The notes beneath the pieces are model-generated. The model was not told the DNA's origin and searched no databases. It saw nothing but the letters and a program-made list of their open reading frames with translations. Of a stretch of 64,000 bases of DNA, positions 23,567-33,005 are shown piece after piece (position 1 is the stretch's first letter; each line of letters begins with the position of its first letter). The stretch comes from Anaerostipes caccae L1-92. Lineage in GTDB: Bacteria; Bacillota; Clostridia; Lachnospirales; Lachnospiraceae. A program made the position numbers and the translations under genes. Location: the NCBI RefSeq assembly GCF_014467075.1, contig NZ_AP023027.1:643001-707000 (forward strand), read 5' to 3'.

Positions 23567-25489
23567 TTGGATAATGTCAGCGTGACCAGCAACAGCGGAA
23601 ATAAAAACTGTATGGACGTTTCTCATGCCAATGTGAGCATTACATTGGTGGGAAGCAACACACTTTCTTGTGGGATTACAGGTTATGGAGCGCTGGTGAA
23701 AGACGGAATGGATAATACTGAATTGATTATTCAGTGTGAACATGCAGGTGAAAAAGGGCATCAGTGTACAGAAGAATTCTGTGGGTCTCTTGAGGCTGAA
23801 GGGACTGTAACGCATGCAACGGCTATTGGAAATATTACAAAAAATAGAGAAATAGAAGATGAGTCCGGATTTTCAAATTTGACGATTAAAGGAGGCATTA
23901 TTAGAGCAAAAGCTGGTGAACATAATTGTGCTATAGGAGCTACTTGTGCGAGCTTTATAAAGAGTGGAAAATATACAAAAAATATATGTATCAATGGGGG
24001 AATTGTAACAGCAGAAGGAGGAGATTATTGCGCTGGTATAGGAGGTGGAGGAGGAGTCCCCGTTGATGGAATATACATAACAGGTGGGACAGTTTACGCG
24101 TATGGAGGCAAAAATGCACCTGGAATAGGTTCTGGTGGAAGTGTTGATCCGAGCCTATCCTCTTATTTCCAGATATCAAATGTTATAATTAGTGGAGGGA
24201 ATACTTTAGTGAGGGCAGTTGGTCATAAAGATTCTGATATGCCTGGGATTGGCTGTGGAAAATCCGATCTGGGAGTAACTGGAGAGGTAAGAAATGTTGT
24301 AGCGGTTCCTGATACAGGATATCAAGGTTATATACAAGACGGCATTTCTGAAACAGAATATAACTTTACAGATGAATCACCTTTTCAGGAGAATCAAGAT
24401 ATCAAGGTAGACAGATATTTTACCGTGGTCTACTTCGGACCATTCCGTGACGAAAATAAAATAAATTCGGATACGAAAGAACAGCTGGGAGCCAATCATA
24501 TCATCAGCAAGACCGGAGGAGAGGGATTCACCGGAGAACAGCTCAGGGAGCTGGCGAAAACAAATGGGAAGGACAAAGACGGAAATCCGTTCAATTTAGA
24601 TGATTTTATCCTGACGAATCAAGATCAGATCAATGCCATCAATGAAGCCAAGAAGAACGGAAAAATCGGAGACTATCCGCTGACTATCGCCACAGAAAAT
24701 AACACTCAGGTAACGATTACGGTCTCTCTCAGGGGAAACGGAACAGATGCAGCGAAACCGGACGGCGGAACTGAAACCGGCATGGTGGGAGCCAACGACG
24801 TGGAGAAAGAGACCGGCGGAAAGGCGTTTGAAGAAGAGGAGATCAAAGAACTGTGCGGAATCAAAGGCAAAGACAAAGACGGAAACAACTTCAAGCTGGA
24901 AGACTTTAAGATAGATGAAGAGCAGTTAAAAGCAATCAATGAAGCCAAAACCTCTAAAAATACAGGAAAGTTCCCGCTGACCTATGAGACCCCGGGCGGA
25001 GGAAAAGTTACGGTGGAAGTGCTGCTCACAGGAACGGTCGAAATATCTTTTGACACAAATGGAGGAAGCAGACCGCCGGAAATGCAGAGTACAGACAGCG
25101 GTAAAAAAGTAGTAAGACCAGAAGATCCGGTAAGAGAAGGCTATGTATTTGAAGGCTGGTATTACACAGACAAAGATGGAAACGAAACAGAGTGGAATTT
25201 TGAAGATCCTGTCTATGAGAATATAACATTAAAAGCTAAGTGGAAGGAAGTACCCAGAACAGAGGACACAGAACAGACCATGTCTACGACAGAAACGAAG
25301 ACCGAATCAGTAAAACCATCTACAACTGAGAAAACCATCCCGGACTGGGAGTACAGCAAACGAATGAAGTCAGAACAGACTGTTACAAGAACTGCGAAAA
25401 CCGGAGATGAAACAAAAGTCTTATATCTCTTTATGATCTTTGGAGTATCTCTGACAGGGGCAGGATTGATCTATAAGAAAATGAAATAA
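23567..25489 (+). CDS. Phase-variable locus 3, surface-protein body
   Basis: 640 residues from an internal TTG; the open frame actually runs from the tract at 23464, and the missing first residues (LNPKGYRITGTTTS) are present upstream. Same domain order as loci 1 and 2: beta-helix-like part, QCEHAGEKGHQC motif, two repeats, Listeria-Bacteroides repeat, WEYSKR linker, TAKTGDET plus membrane helix. The second repeat and the C-terminus are nearly identical to locus 2, while the rungs differ. Confidence 0.75.
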   Translation: MDNVSVTSNSGNKNCMDVSHANVSITLVGSNTLSCGITGYGALVKDGMDNTELIIQCEHAGEKGHQCTEEFCGSLEAEGTVTHATAIGNITKNREIEDESGFSNLTIKGGIIRAKAGEHNCAIGATCASFIKSGKYTKNICINGGIVTAEGGDYCAGIGGGGGVPVDGIYITGGTVYAYGGKNAPGIGSGGSVDPSLSSYFQISNVIISGGNTLVRAVGHKDSDMPGIGCGKSDLGVTGEVRNVVAVPDTGYQGYIQDGISETEYNFTDESPFQENQDIKVDRYFTVVYFGPFRDENKINSDTKEQLGANHIISKTGGEGFTGEQLRELAKTNGKDKDGNPFNLDDFILTNQDQINAINEAKKNGKIGDYPLTIATENNTQVTITVSLRGNGTDAAKPDGGTETGMVGANDVEKETGGKAFEEEEIKELCGIKGKDKDGNNFKLEDFKIDEEQLKAINEAKTSKNTGKFPLTYETPGGGKVTVEVLLTGTVEISFDTNGGSRPPEMQSTDSGKKVVRPEDPVREGYVFEGWYYTDKDGNETEWNFEDPVYENITLKAKWKEVPRTEDTEQTMSTTETKTESVKPSTTEKTIPDWEYSKRMKSEQTVTRTAKTGDETKVLYLFMIFGVSLTGAGLIYKKMK

Positions 25490-25493
25490 TTGC

Positions 25494-25528
25494 AGCTGGA
25501 GCACCGCAGTATGATGCTCCGGCTTTTT
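25494..25528 (+). terminator. Terminator after locus 3
   Basis: AGCTGGAGCA / TGCTCCGGCT stem followed by TTTTT. Confidence 0.8.
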
Positions 25529-25552
25529 GTGATTAAAATTTGCATATAAAAT

Positions 25553-25588
25553 CTAACTATCCATAATCCAAACCGGACCTGATATAAA
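25553..25588 (+). promoter_or_regulatory. Shared CTAAC...TATAAA upstream signature, locus 4
   Basis: CTAAC 25553-25557 and TATAAA 25583-25588, 25 bp apart although the bases between differ from loci 1-3, which supports the two boxes and their spacing being the conserved elements. Confidence 0.6.
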
Positions 25589-25634
25589 AACTGTGAAGTG
25601 GAAAAGGCAAATTTAATGCAGGGGGATCACAAAA

Positions 25635-26012
25635 ATGAAGAAAAGAAAACGTATATGGATGATTTCCATGGTGTTGGCGATTACGGCAGCACATGGAACA
25701 ATTTTAGCTGAAGCTCAGGAGACAGAAGGCTCAGTGGAAGCCATAACACAGACAACAGAGGATGGGACAGAACTTGACACAAAAATACTGATGGAAACTG
25801 TAAAAGAGCATATTGACTTGCCAAAAGAAACAGAACAGGTTTCAGGTTGTAAACCGACAGAAGACGCTGTAAAAAAGGGTTCTGTTCAACAGGTGAAACA
25901 AGTTCAGAAACCTGTAAAAAAGACAGCCGACGGGCAGACCTTATTGGACGTGAGCAAAGGAAATATCACGATTAAGAGCTCCGGAGCGACCGGGGGGGGG
26001 TACAAGCAGTGA
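25635..26012 (+). CDS. Phase-variable locus 4, secretion-signal leader (OFF)
   Basis: 125 residues; CAGGGGGAT upstream. A more diverged signal peptide (MKKRKRIWM...HGTILAEAQE), acidic linker, then TLLDVSKGNITIKSSGATGGG. G9 shifts it to a stop after YKQ. Confidence 0.75.
   Translation: MKKRKRIWMISMVLAITAAHGTILAEAQETEGSVEAITQTTEDGTELDTKILMETVKEHIDLPKETEQVSGCKPTEDAVKKGSVQQVKQVQKPVKKTADGQTLLDVSKGNITIKSSGATGGGYKQ
25992..26000 (+). repeat. Homopolymeric G tract (G9), locus 4 phase switch
   Basis: Nine G; G8 or G11 would join leader and body. In the invariant 41 bp block 25981-26021. Confidence 0.85.
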
Positions 26013-26103
26013 GACATCTTTAAACCCTCTGGGCTACCGGATTATCGGAAAAACCACTTCATATTATATAAAAGTCGAAGCAGGAGTCACGACAGATATT
26101 ACA

Positions 26104-26928
26104 TTGGACAATGTCAGTGTCACCAGCAACAGCGGAAGCAAAAACTGCATGGACGTTTCACATGCCAATGTGACAATTACATTGGTGGGGAACAACATGC
26201 TTTCTTGTGGTGTACAGAACTATGGAGCCTTAGTGAAAGAAGGCATGGATAAAACTGAGCTTATCATTCAGTGTGAACATGCAGGAGAGAAGGGGCATCA
26301 GTGCGATAAAGACACCTGTGGTTCTTTGGAGGCAAAAGGAACCAAAATGCATACAACGGCCATCGGAAATATCATTGCAAACAGAACAGTAAAGGAAGAA
26401 TCCGGATTTTCCAATCTGACCATCAAAGGCGGTATTGTTAATGCACAGGCAGGAGAACATAACTGTGCCATCGGCGCAGCCTGCGGAAGTTATGCCAATG
26501 GGGGAACCGATACAAAACAATATGCAGAAAATATTCGCATAGAGGGAGGTATCATCACTGCGAAAGGGGGAACCCTCTGCGCAGGCATCGGAGGAGGAAA
26601 GGTAACTCCGGTAGACGGAATCTATATTACGGGAGGAACAGTTTATGCGTCCGGAGGGAAATATTCTCCCGGTATCGGGTCCGGTGGTGCTGAGACGACG
26701 GAGTCAGAATGGGAGAAAACACCGGAGGGCTTCAATGTTTCCAACATCGTTATCAGCGGAGGCAGCACGCTGGTCAAAGCTGTCGGTGACAAGAATACAT
26801 CTATGCCGGGAATCGGATGCGGTAAATACGGTACGAAGACACCAGGTACTGCGACAAACATATGCGCAGTCCCGGACTCTGGCTATCAGGGCTACATCCA
26901 GGACGGGACTTCTGAGAACAGAGTATGA
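26104..26928 (+). pseudogene. Phase-variable locus 4 body, N-terminal part, ended by a second frameshift
   Basis: Beta-helix-like region as in loci 1-3, open from the tract. It ends early at YIQDGTSENRV. In loci 1-3 the same place reads SETEY followed by NF or DF. One extra A near 26916 (GAGAACAGAG instead of GAGACAGAG) explains the shift. Even with an in-frame tract this locus would make a truncated protein without repeats or anchor. Confidence 0.75.
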
Positions 26929-28060
26929 TTTTACAGAGGAATCCCCATTTCAGGAGCAGCAGGATATTAAGGTAGATAAATATTTTACGATGGTTTACTT
27001 TGGTCCATTCCGGGATGAAAATAAAATTGATCTGGACAGCAGAGAACAGCTGGGTGCGAACCATGTGATCAGCAAAACCGGCGGTGAAGGGTTTACTGAC
27101 GAACAAATCAAAGAACTGACGAAAGCAAACGGGAAAGACAAGGACGGCATTCCATTTGATCTGGAAGATTTTACACTGCCCGACAGGGATCAGATCAATG
27201 TCATCAATGAGGCCAAGAAAAACGGAGAGATTGGTGACTATCCTCTGACAATCGCAACAGAACAGGGCACTCAGGTAGTCATTACAGTCTCTTTGAGAGG
27301 AAATGGAACGGATGTGACGGCTCCGGACAGCGGAACTGCATCCGGCATGGTAGGGGCTAATAATGTGGAAAAAGAGACCGGAGGAGAAGGTTTCGGAGTA
27401 GAAGAAATAAAAGAGCTGTGCGGTGTAAAGGGCAAAGACAAGGATGGGAATAATTTAAAGCTGGAAGATTTTAAGATAGACGAAGAACAGCTGAAAGCCA
27501 TCAACCAGGCAAAAACATCAAAGAATACAGGGAAATTTCTATTGACCTATGAGACACCGGAAGGGGAAAAAGTGACAGTGGAAATCTTGCTTACTGGAAC
27601 AGTGGAAGTATCCTTTGACACAGATGGAGGCAGCGAACCGCCCCAAATGCAGACCGCGGACAGCGGAAAGAAGGTACAAAAACCTGAAGATCCGGTAAAA
27701 GCGGGTTATGTATTAGAAGGCTGGTATTATACAGACAAGGATGGAAACGAAACAGAATGGAACTTTGGAGATCCGGTGTATGAAAATATGACGCTGAAAG
27801 CAAAATGGAAAGAAGAGCCTAAGAGAACAGAATCAACATCGGAGGAATCTGGGACAACTGCGGAGAATGGGTTTGAGACAGAAGAAAACGAAGACAGGAC
27901 AGTAAAGAAACAGGCACCTAAATGGGAGTATCAAAAAAGAGTAAGAAAGAAGACAGAGCCTATGGCAAAGACCGGAGATTCGGCAGATATACAATTCTTG
28001 ATTCTGATTCTTGGAATTTCATTGGTGGGCATTCAGGTAATAAAGAGAAGCAGGGAATAG
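26917..28060 (+). pseudogene. Phase-variable locus 4 body, C-terminal part in the shifted frame
   Basis: Continues TEYDFTEESPF in another frame through YFGPFRDEN, two repeats (TGGEGF twice), the Listeria-Bacteroides repeat (GYVLEGWYYTD), a WEYQKR linker and MAKTGDSAD plus a membrane helix. The frame is open from 26645 but the sequence before about 26917 is out-of-frame noise. The rest is undamaged, so the shift is recent or is reversible. Confidence 0.7.
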
Positions 28061-28071
28061 AATTATAAATA

Positions 28072-28107
28072 ACAGGCAGCAAATTTTTAGAATTTTGCTG
28101 CCTGTTT
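28072..28107 (+). terminator. Terminator after locus 4
   Basis: ACAGGCAGCAAA / TTTGCTGCCTGT stem followed by a short T run. Confidence 0.75.
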
Positions 28108-28169
28108 CCAAAATAAAAATTTATTACTGCCGTTTATGCCGCGCATTTGTTTGATAGGTGCTTATCCAG

Positions 28170-28245
28170 CAGATATTACGTCCATTTTCTGCATGATTGG
28201 AGTGAGGCATTATAAGTGCCGAACGGAAATTATGTAGAAATTGCC
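28170..28245 (+). repeat. Dispersed palindromic element, copy 2
   Basis: Begins CAGATATTACGTCCATTTTC and matches the inverted copy at 19443-19521 through ATGATTGGAGTRAGGCATT and CCGAACGGAAAT. Lies just beyond the CoA-transferase B stop. Confidence 0.65.
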
Positions 28246-28246
28246 A

Positions 28247-28906
28247 TTATTCCATAACTCCCACTTCATCAGGCACGATCACATCAGCCTCTGTGCAGGC
28301 GAGAATGTCTTCCACCGTATAGCCGGGAGCTAATTCTCTGAGGACCAGCCCCTCGTCCGTCACCTCAAAATAACACCGTTCGGTTACGATGTCAGTGACA
28401 CATTTAGCTCCGGTCAGAGGAAGAGTGCACTTTTTTAGGATCTTAGAAGCGCCGCTCTTTTCACAGTGATCAGTAGCAACAATAATCTTTTTTACACCGG
28501 CGCAGAGATCCATTGCGCCGCCCATGCCCGGGGCAAGTTTGCCGGGAATGGTCCAGTTGGCTATATTTCCTTCCTGATCTACCTGCAGCGTTCCGAGTAC
28601 GGTTGCGTCAACATGGCCGCCGCGGATGAAAGCAAAAGAAGTCGTGTGGTCACAAATACTGCCTCCTTTGATGATGGAAGCAGGCTGGCCTCCCGCATCA
28701 ATAATATCCGGATCTGCATCCTCCCACTTTGGTGTGGAACCGCAGCCGACAATGCCGATCTCGGCCTCCAGCCAAAGTTCTACACCCTCCGGCAGATAGT
28801 TGACACACATCATGGGAACCCCGATTCCTAAATTAACAAAATCTCCGTCTTTAAAAAATCTCGCACAACGGGATGCGATCAGTGCACGTCCAGTAAGTCC
28901 TGCCAT
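28247..28906 (-). CDS. CoA-transferase family I, beta subunit
   Basis: About 219 residues from the ATG at 28906 (MAGLTGRALIASR), preceded by GGAGGTGGAAAG; codons upstream belong to the alpha gene. It carries NLGIGVP and the catalytic glutamate in LWLEAEIGIVG, where other family members have SENG. The TAATG overlap with the alpha subunit gives coupled translation. The complex moves CoA between acyl chains (acetate, acetoacetate or butyrate types). With the crotonase upstream it suggests butanoate or related acid metabolism; the exact substrate is not clear from sequence. Confidence 0.85.
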   Translation of the reverse strand: MAGLTGRALIASRCARFFKDGDFVNLGIGVPMMCVNYLPEGVELWLEAEIGIVGCGSTPKWEDADPDIIDAGGQPASIIKGGSICDHTTSFAFIRGGHVDATVLGTLQVDQEGNIANWTIPGKLAPGMGGAMDLCAGVKKIIVATDHCEKSGASKILKKCTLPLTGAKCVTDIVTERCYFEVTDEGLVLRELAPGYTVEDILACTEADVIVPDEVGVME

Positions 28907-29625
28907 TACTTTCCACCTCCTTCTGCTTTTGCTCTCGCACGCTGCCACATCGGACAGAAAGGTTTCTTTTCGCCGGTTCTTACGTAAACCATATCGATGA
29001 TTGGAGCAGGCACATCAATATCATCAGGACCTAATTCTCCTACTTCAACCAATTCTTCAACCTCGACAATGACGATATCTGCTGCAAAAGCCATGTAGCT
29101 GTTAGTGGCTCTTCCGGTGTATCGGAAAGCGATATTTCCGATCGTATCGGCTTTCCATGCCTTGATCAGAGCAACATCTGCGTGGAGCGGAAGCTCCAGG
29201 AGATATTCTTTCCCATCAATGGTCAGTTTCTGTTTTCCTTTCTCGATATCTGTTCCCACGCCTGTGGGAGTAAGGCAGCCGCCCAGACCTGCTCCGCCGC
29301 AGCGGATGCGTTCTGCAAAAGTACCCTGTGGAACAAATTCTACATTTAACTCACCCGCAAACATTTGATCACGGGCTTCCGGATTCAGACCGATGTGGGT
29401 TGTAATCAGATCCTTTACCAGCTTTTCGTGGATCAGCCTTCCGAGTCCCTGGTCAGGCATACCGCCGGATACAGCGATAGCGGAAATGTCTTTTACCCCT
29501 TTTTCCAGCATTCCGGTAATCAGCTCTTCTGCAGAGTGCTCTCCATGCCAGTCGCCAAACATGATCGTCTGGCCGTCATGGAATTTTGCGATTGCTTCTT
29601 CTTTAGACACTACTTTTGAGATCAA
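28906..29625 (-). CDS. CoA-transferase family I, alpha subunit
   Basis: 239 residues. Alpha-subunit features: a start region KVVSKEEAIAKFHDGQTIM, a glycine-rich CoA-binding stretch (CGGAGLGGCLTPTGVGTDIE) and DVALIKAWKADTIGN. Strong GGAGGT upstream. It overlaps the beta gene by one base and follows the crotonase gene by 27 bp on the same strand. Confidence 0.85.
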   Translation of the reverse strand: MISKVVSKEEAIAKFHDGQTIMFGDWHGEHSAEELITGMLEKGVKDISAIAVSGGMPDQGLGRLIHEKLVKDLITTHIGLNPEARDQMFAGELNVEFVPQGTFAERIRCGGAGLGGCLTPTGVGTDIEKGKQKLTIDGKEYLLELPLHADVALIKAWKADTIGNIAFRYTGRATNSYMAFAADIVIVEVEELVEVGELGPDDIDVPAPIIDMVYVRTGEKKPFCPMWQRARAKAEGGGK

Positions 29626-29652
29626 TATCGTTACCTCCTTTCAGTGTGCTGC

Positions 29653-30447
29653 CTATTTTCCCTGGAACTCAGGTTTCCGTTTTTCCATGAATGCAGAACA
29701 GCCTTCTTTGAAGTCTTCTGTATTGGAACACTCATGCTGCGTTGGGATTTCCACATCATCCAGATAGCGTTCGTAATCAGAGAATGCCGCAGCATAGATC
29801 TGTTTCTTGATATTTTTATAGGATACCTGTGGTCCGGATGCTAATCTTTTGGCAAATTTGTAAACTTCCGCATCCAGATCTTCTTTTGCAGTGACTTTAT
29901 AAACAAAACCAAGGTCTTTGGCCTCCTGGGCATCTACAGGACGTCCGGTGGCACACAGTTCCATCGTCTTTTTTTCGCCGATCTCTTTTGCAAGAAGATA
30001 AGCACCGCCGGTATCCGGAACGAGCCCGATGTTTACAAATGCCATAATAAACTTTGCGTTGTCTGCCGCAATGATGAAATCGCCGGAAAGAGCAAGACTG
30101 AAACCTGCACCTGCCGCAGCGCCGCTGACTGCTACAATGACCATCTTACTCATGGATTTCAGGCCATTTGTAACCTTTCCAACTTTGCCGATGAGTCCGT
30201 CCATATTGATGTCGCCGCCGCTTTTGATCAGGTCATAAAAATAGCCGATATCACCGCCGGCCGAAAATGCTTTCGGTGCGCCCTTTAATACCACAACCCT
30301 GGCATCCGGATCTGACTCAGCCTTTTCTACGGCATAAATCAGTTCATCTGCCATCTGTTCGTCGATGGCATTTAAGTTTTTCGGATAGTCCATTGTTATA
30401 GTCGCAATTCCGTCTGCCACATCATAATGCAGTTTCTGAAGTTCCAT
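29653..30447 (-). CDS. Enoyl-CoA hydratase/isomerase (crotonase) family protein
   Basis: 264 residues with the crotonase fold. The oxyanion-hole segments are AFSAGGDI and GAAAGAGFS. In the active-site region NIGLVPDTGG an Asp replaces the second catalytic Glu of classical hydratases, as in PaaG-type isomerases, so isomerase or another crotonase reaction is possible. First gene of the operon with the two CoA-transferase subunits; GGAGGGAC sits upstream of the start. Confidence 0.85.
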   Translation of the reverse strand: MELQKLHYDVADGIATITMDYPKNLNAIDEQMADELIYAVEKAESDPDARVVVLKGAPKAFSAGGDIGYFYDLIKSGGDINMDGLIGKVGKVTNGLKSMSKMVIVAVSGAAAGAGFSLALSGDFIIAADNAKFIMAFVNIGLVPDTGGAYLLAKEIGEKKTMELCATGRPVDAQEAKDLGFVYKVTAKEDLDAEVYKFAKRLASGPQVSYKNIKKQIYAAAFSDYERYLDDVEIPTQHECSNTEDFKEGCSAFMEKRKPEFQGK

Positions 30448-30689
30448 CGCAGTCCCTCCTTTTTGGGGTATAAAATTGTATGGATACGATCGACAAAATC
30501 CTCCTTTCCAATGTCTTTATAGTCCGTTCTTAATATGAGTTGATAACTATATTTTACTCCTAATGACAGATAAAAACAAGAATAATCAGACTTTTTAATG
30601 GCATAAATATGGAGAAAAAGCGGTTGTTTTACGGATATAAAGCGGTTATAATTTAAGTGTGGTGTATGCGGCATTGAAGGAGGGGTTCT

Positions 30690-31460
30690 ATGACGATGGA
30701 AGAAATGAAACAAAGGAAAATAGAATTAGGGTATTCTTACGAGCAGATTTCAGTATTGTCGGGAGTACCTGTAGGCACAGTGCAGAAAATCTTCGGGGGA
30801 GTCACAAAATCTCCCAGATATGAGACACTGAGAGCGCTGGAAAAAGTCCTTAACAGGGAATCCGAAGCAGAACTGGGAGAATCGGCAGATTATATTTCGG
30901 GCAGTACTGCGGAAAACTGCACCATTTCAGATTATGATGCTATTTCTGCGGACAGAAGGATCGAACTGATTGACGGGATTATCTACGACATGGGAGCTCC
31001 GACCTATGTCCACCAGATGATCGCCGGACAGCTGTACCGCAGAATATATGATTTTATTGACAGGCAGGGAGGAGACTGTATCCCCCTCCAGGCACCCCTT
31101 GACGTACAGCTGGATTGTGATGACAAGACAGTCGTACAGCCGGACATTATGATCGTATGCAGCCGCGATAAGTTCAGAGAGGGCAGAATTTTAGGAGCAC
31201 CGGACTTCGTCGCCGAGATATTGTCGGAGTCAACAAAAAAGAAGGATCTGACGATCAAGTTAGGAAAATACACAGAGGCCGGAGTGAGAGAGTATTGGAT
31301 CATAGATCCGGATAAAAAAAGGATACTGGTTTACGATTTAAAACAGGACGCAGACCTGAGCATCTATGGATTTGATGAAACAGTTCCGATGGGGATCTTT
31401 CAGGGACTCTGTGAGATAGATTTTACAAAAATCCATGAGGCCATCAAGATATTTAAATAA
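30690..31460 (+). CDS. HTH (XRE-type) and Uma2-family nuclease-fold fusion protein
   Basis: 256 residues with GAAGGAGG upstream. Residues about 1-60 form an XRE-like helix-turn-helix (YEQISVLSGVPVGTVQKIFGG). Residues about 80-250 match the Uma2 family with a PD-(D/E)xK core: VQPDIMIV, then APDFVAEILS and KKDLTIKLGKYTEAGVREYWIID. Divergent from the crotonase/CoA-transferase operon across 243 bp, a typical regulator position. Whether the nuclease-like fold cuts DNA or only senses a ligand is unknown. Confidence 0.82.
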   Translation: MTMEEMKQRKIELGYSYEQISVLSGVPVGTVQKIFGGVTKSPRYETLRALEKVLNRESEAELGESADYISGSTAENCTISDYDAISADRRIELIDGIIYDMGAPTYVHQMIAGQLYRRIYDFIDRQGGDCIPLQAPLDVQLDCDDKTVVQPDIMIVCSRDKFREGRILGAPDFVAEILSESTKKKDLTIKLGKYTEAGVREYWIIDPDKKRILVYDLKQDADLSIYGFDETVPMGIFQGLCEIDFTKIHEAIKIFK

Positions 31461-31584
31461 GAAAAGAAGACAGGCAGAACAAAGGGCCGGAACATGCAGC
31501 AGTGTTCCGGTCCTTTGTCGTATAATTAGAGAATTTATTTTTATTAAAAAGACCACAAATAAAAATAAAGAACACCCTCCCTGG

Positions 31585-31645
31585 CAGATATTACGTCCAT
31601 TTTCATCAGTTCGAATGCAAGCCGCAGAACTGGTGAAAATGTCAT
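31585..31645 (+). repeat. Dispersed palindromic element, copy 3 (shortened)
   Basis: Starts with CAGATATTACGTCCATTTTC, identical to copy 2, then folds through ATTTTCATCAGTTC / GAACTGGTGAAAAT. It ends GAAAATGTCAT just before the sigma-54 promoter. Confidence 0.6.
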
Positions 31646-31656
31646 AACACACTAAG

Positions 31657-31673
31657 TTGGCATGGTTTTTGCT
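31657..31673 (+). promoter_or_regulatory. Sigma-54 promoter of the PTS/aldolase operon
   Basis: TTGGCATGGTTTTTGCT, identical to the site at 10116, preceded by ACACTAAG. The first gene starts about 40 bp downstream with GGAGGTG. Confidence 0.9.
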
Positions 31674-31711
31674 CTATATATAAATGACAAACACGAAACG
31701 GAGGTGAACTT

Positions 31712-32107
31712 ATGATTGGAGTACTATTGGTAACCCATGGAAACTTCAGCGAGGCGATTATCAAGAGCATGGAGCTTGTCTTTGGCAGGCAGGAAAAGCT
31801 TGAAGCGCTCACGCTGAATCATGGGGATGATGTGGAGGAATTGACGCGACAGGTGAAAGAAAGAGCAAAAGAGCTGGACGACGGCGAAGGAGTCCTTGTA
31901 TTGGTGGACTTGCTCGGAGGCAGTCCGTGTAACGTGACGGCGTCCTGTTTGAAGCAGGAAGGCCTTGAGTGTGTCACAGGATTAAATCTTCCTATGCTTA
32001 TCTCAGTCCTGGAAGAACGGGAAGACGGCACCCTCCGCAGCATGCCAAAAGTAGCTATGGAAGCTGGTAAGACAGGTATTGTCAATGTGAAACAGCTCAT
32101 CGGATGA
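31712..32107 (+). CDS. PTS mannose-family EIIA component (first)
   Basis: 131 residues of a mannose-type EIIA domain. The phosphorylated histidine is in LLVTHGNFS (residue 9), and the core LVDLLGGSPCNV is typical. It takes phosphate from HPr and passes it to EIIB in the cytoplasm. First gene of a nine-gene sigma-54 operon. Confidence 0.88.
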   Translation: MIGVLLVTHGNFSEAIIKSMELVFGRQEKLEALTLNHGDDVEELTRQVKERAKELDDGEGVLVLVDLLGGSPCNVTASCLKQEGLECVTGLNLPMLISVLEEREDGTLRSMPKVAMEAGKTGIVNVKQLIG

Positions 32108-32120
32108 TAGAAAGGAAGCT

Positions 32121-32603
32121 GTGATCGATATGAAATATTTTCGGGTGGATGAGAGGCTGATCCATGGGCAGGTTCTGCTGAAATGGCTAAAGAAGACAGG
32201 ATGTGAGAGGCTTTTTATCGTGGACAACCAGGTGGCAGCAGATCCTGTGATCCAAAGTGTGCTGAAGATGTCGGTGCCGGGGAATGTGAAAGCGGAATTT
32301 TTGACGGTAATTGAAGGACGGACGAAGATCAGAGAGGATACAGAAGACATTTTTATACTGATCAAAGAACTGGAGACAGTGTGCAGACTGGCCGATGCGG
32401 GAATTTTGACAGAATCCGTCAACATTGGCCGGCTCCCTTATATGAGGGGGAAGAAAAAAATTTGTGACAATGTTTTTATCGGAGAAAAGGAGGGGGAAGA
32501 GATGATGCGGCTGCTGGACCAGGGAACGAAAATATTTGTTCAGATGGTCCCGGACAGTGAACCTGTCAGTCTGACAAGAGAGATGATTCGAGGTGAAGTA
32601 TGA
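32121..32603 (+). CDS. PTS mannose-family EIIB component (first)
   Basis: About 160 residues. The active-site histidine is in VDERLIHGQV. The start could be the GTG at 32121 or the ATG at 32130 (MKYFRVDERL); AAGGAAG lies upstream of both. It ends in the 4 bp overlap with the next gene (GTATGA). A second, different EIIB is encoded at 34185. Confidence 0.87.
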   Translation: MIDMKYFRVDERLIHGQVLLKWLKKTGCERLFIVDNQVAADPVIQSVLKMSVPGNVKAEFLTVIEGRTKIREDTEDIFILIKELETVCRLADAGILTESVNIGRLPYMRGKKKICDNVFIGEKEGEEMMRLLDQGTKIFVQMVPDSEPVSLTREMIRGEV

Positions 32604-32986
32604 CAAAACTATTGCTTTTGACCCACGGGTGCTGGGGTGAAGAATTGATAAAGTCGGCGGAACTGGTCGTGGGAGAGATCCGCGATGCAGAGGCATTTGC
32701 CCTGGAACCGGAGGATGCGCTGGCTGACTACATGGAAAAGATCAGGGTGGTGATTGAAAAGAGCAAAGGGCAGGATATCCTGCTGATCTCGGACTTAAAT
32801 GGGGGAACAACTTCTAACGTGGCGGCTGTTTTCAGCAAGACCTATGAAAATGTACATGCCCTCTGCGGTCTGGGAATGGAAATGCTCATAGCGGCCGAAG
32901 AACTCAGGGAAGAACTGAGCGGGAAGAAACTTGCAAAAGAGGTGCTTTCCTGGGGCAGGGAAAAGAACAGAGACTTAGAGGAATAA
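32600..32986 (+). CDS. PTS mannose-family EIIA component (second)
   Basis: 128 residues, with the active histidine in LLLTHGCWGEEL and the core LISDLNGGTTSNVAA. It is clearly related to but distinct from the EIIA at 31712. Its presence with a second EIIB suggests two phosphorelay pairs feeding one membrane complex, or a regulatory pair and a transport pair. Confidence 0.85.
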   Translation: MTKLLLLTHGCWGEELIKSAELVVGEIRDAEAFALEPEDALADYMEKIRVVIEKSKGQDILLISDLNGGTTSNVAAVFSKTYENVHALCGLGMEMLIAAEELREELSGKKLAKEVLSWGREKNRDLEE

Positions 32987-33005
32987 GGAGGAAGAAAAGA
33001 ATATC

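Noticed and set aside
24706..24948. Antisense open frames inside the repeat bodies as genes
   Set aside because: They recur at the same place in every paralogue as a by-product of repeated codons, without ribosome sites.
26645..26916. N-terminal 90 codons of the shifted frame in locus 4
   Set aside because: They are the wrong frame of the beta-helix region; similarity to the family begins only at TEYDFTEE.
15911..28060. Diversity-generating retroelement or invertible-promoter system
   Set aside because: No reverse transcriptase, template repeat, recombinase or flanking inverted repeats were seen; the G tracts explain the frame pattern.
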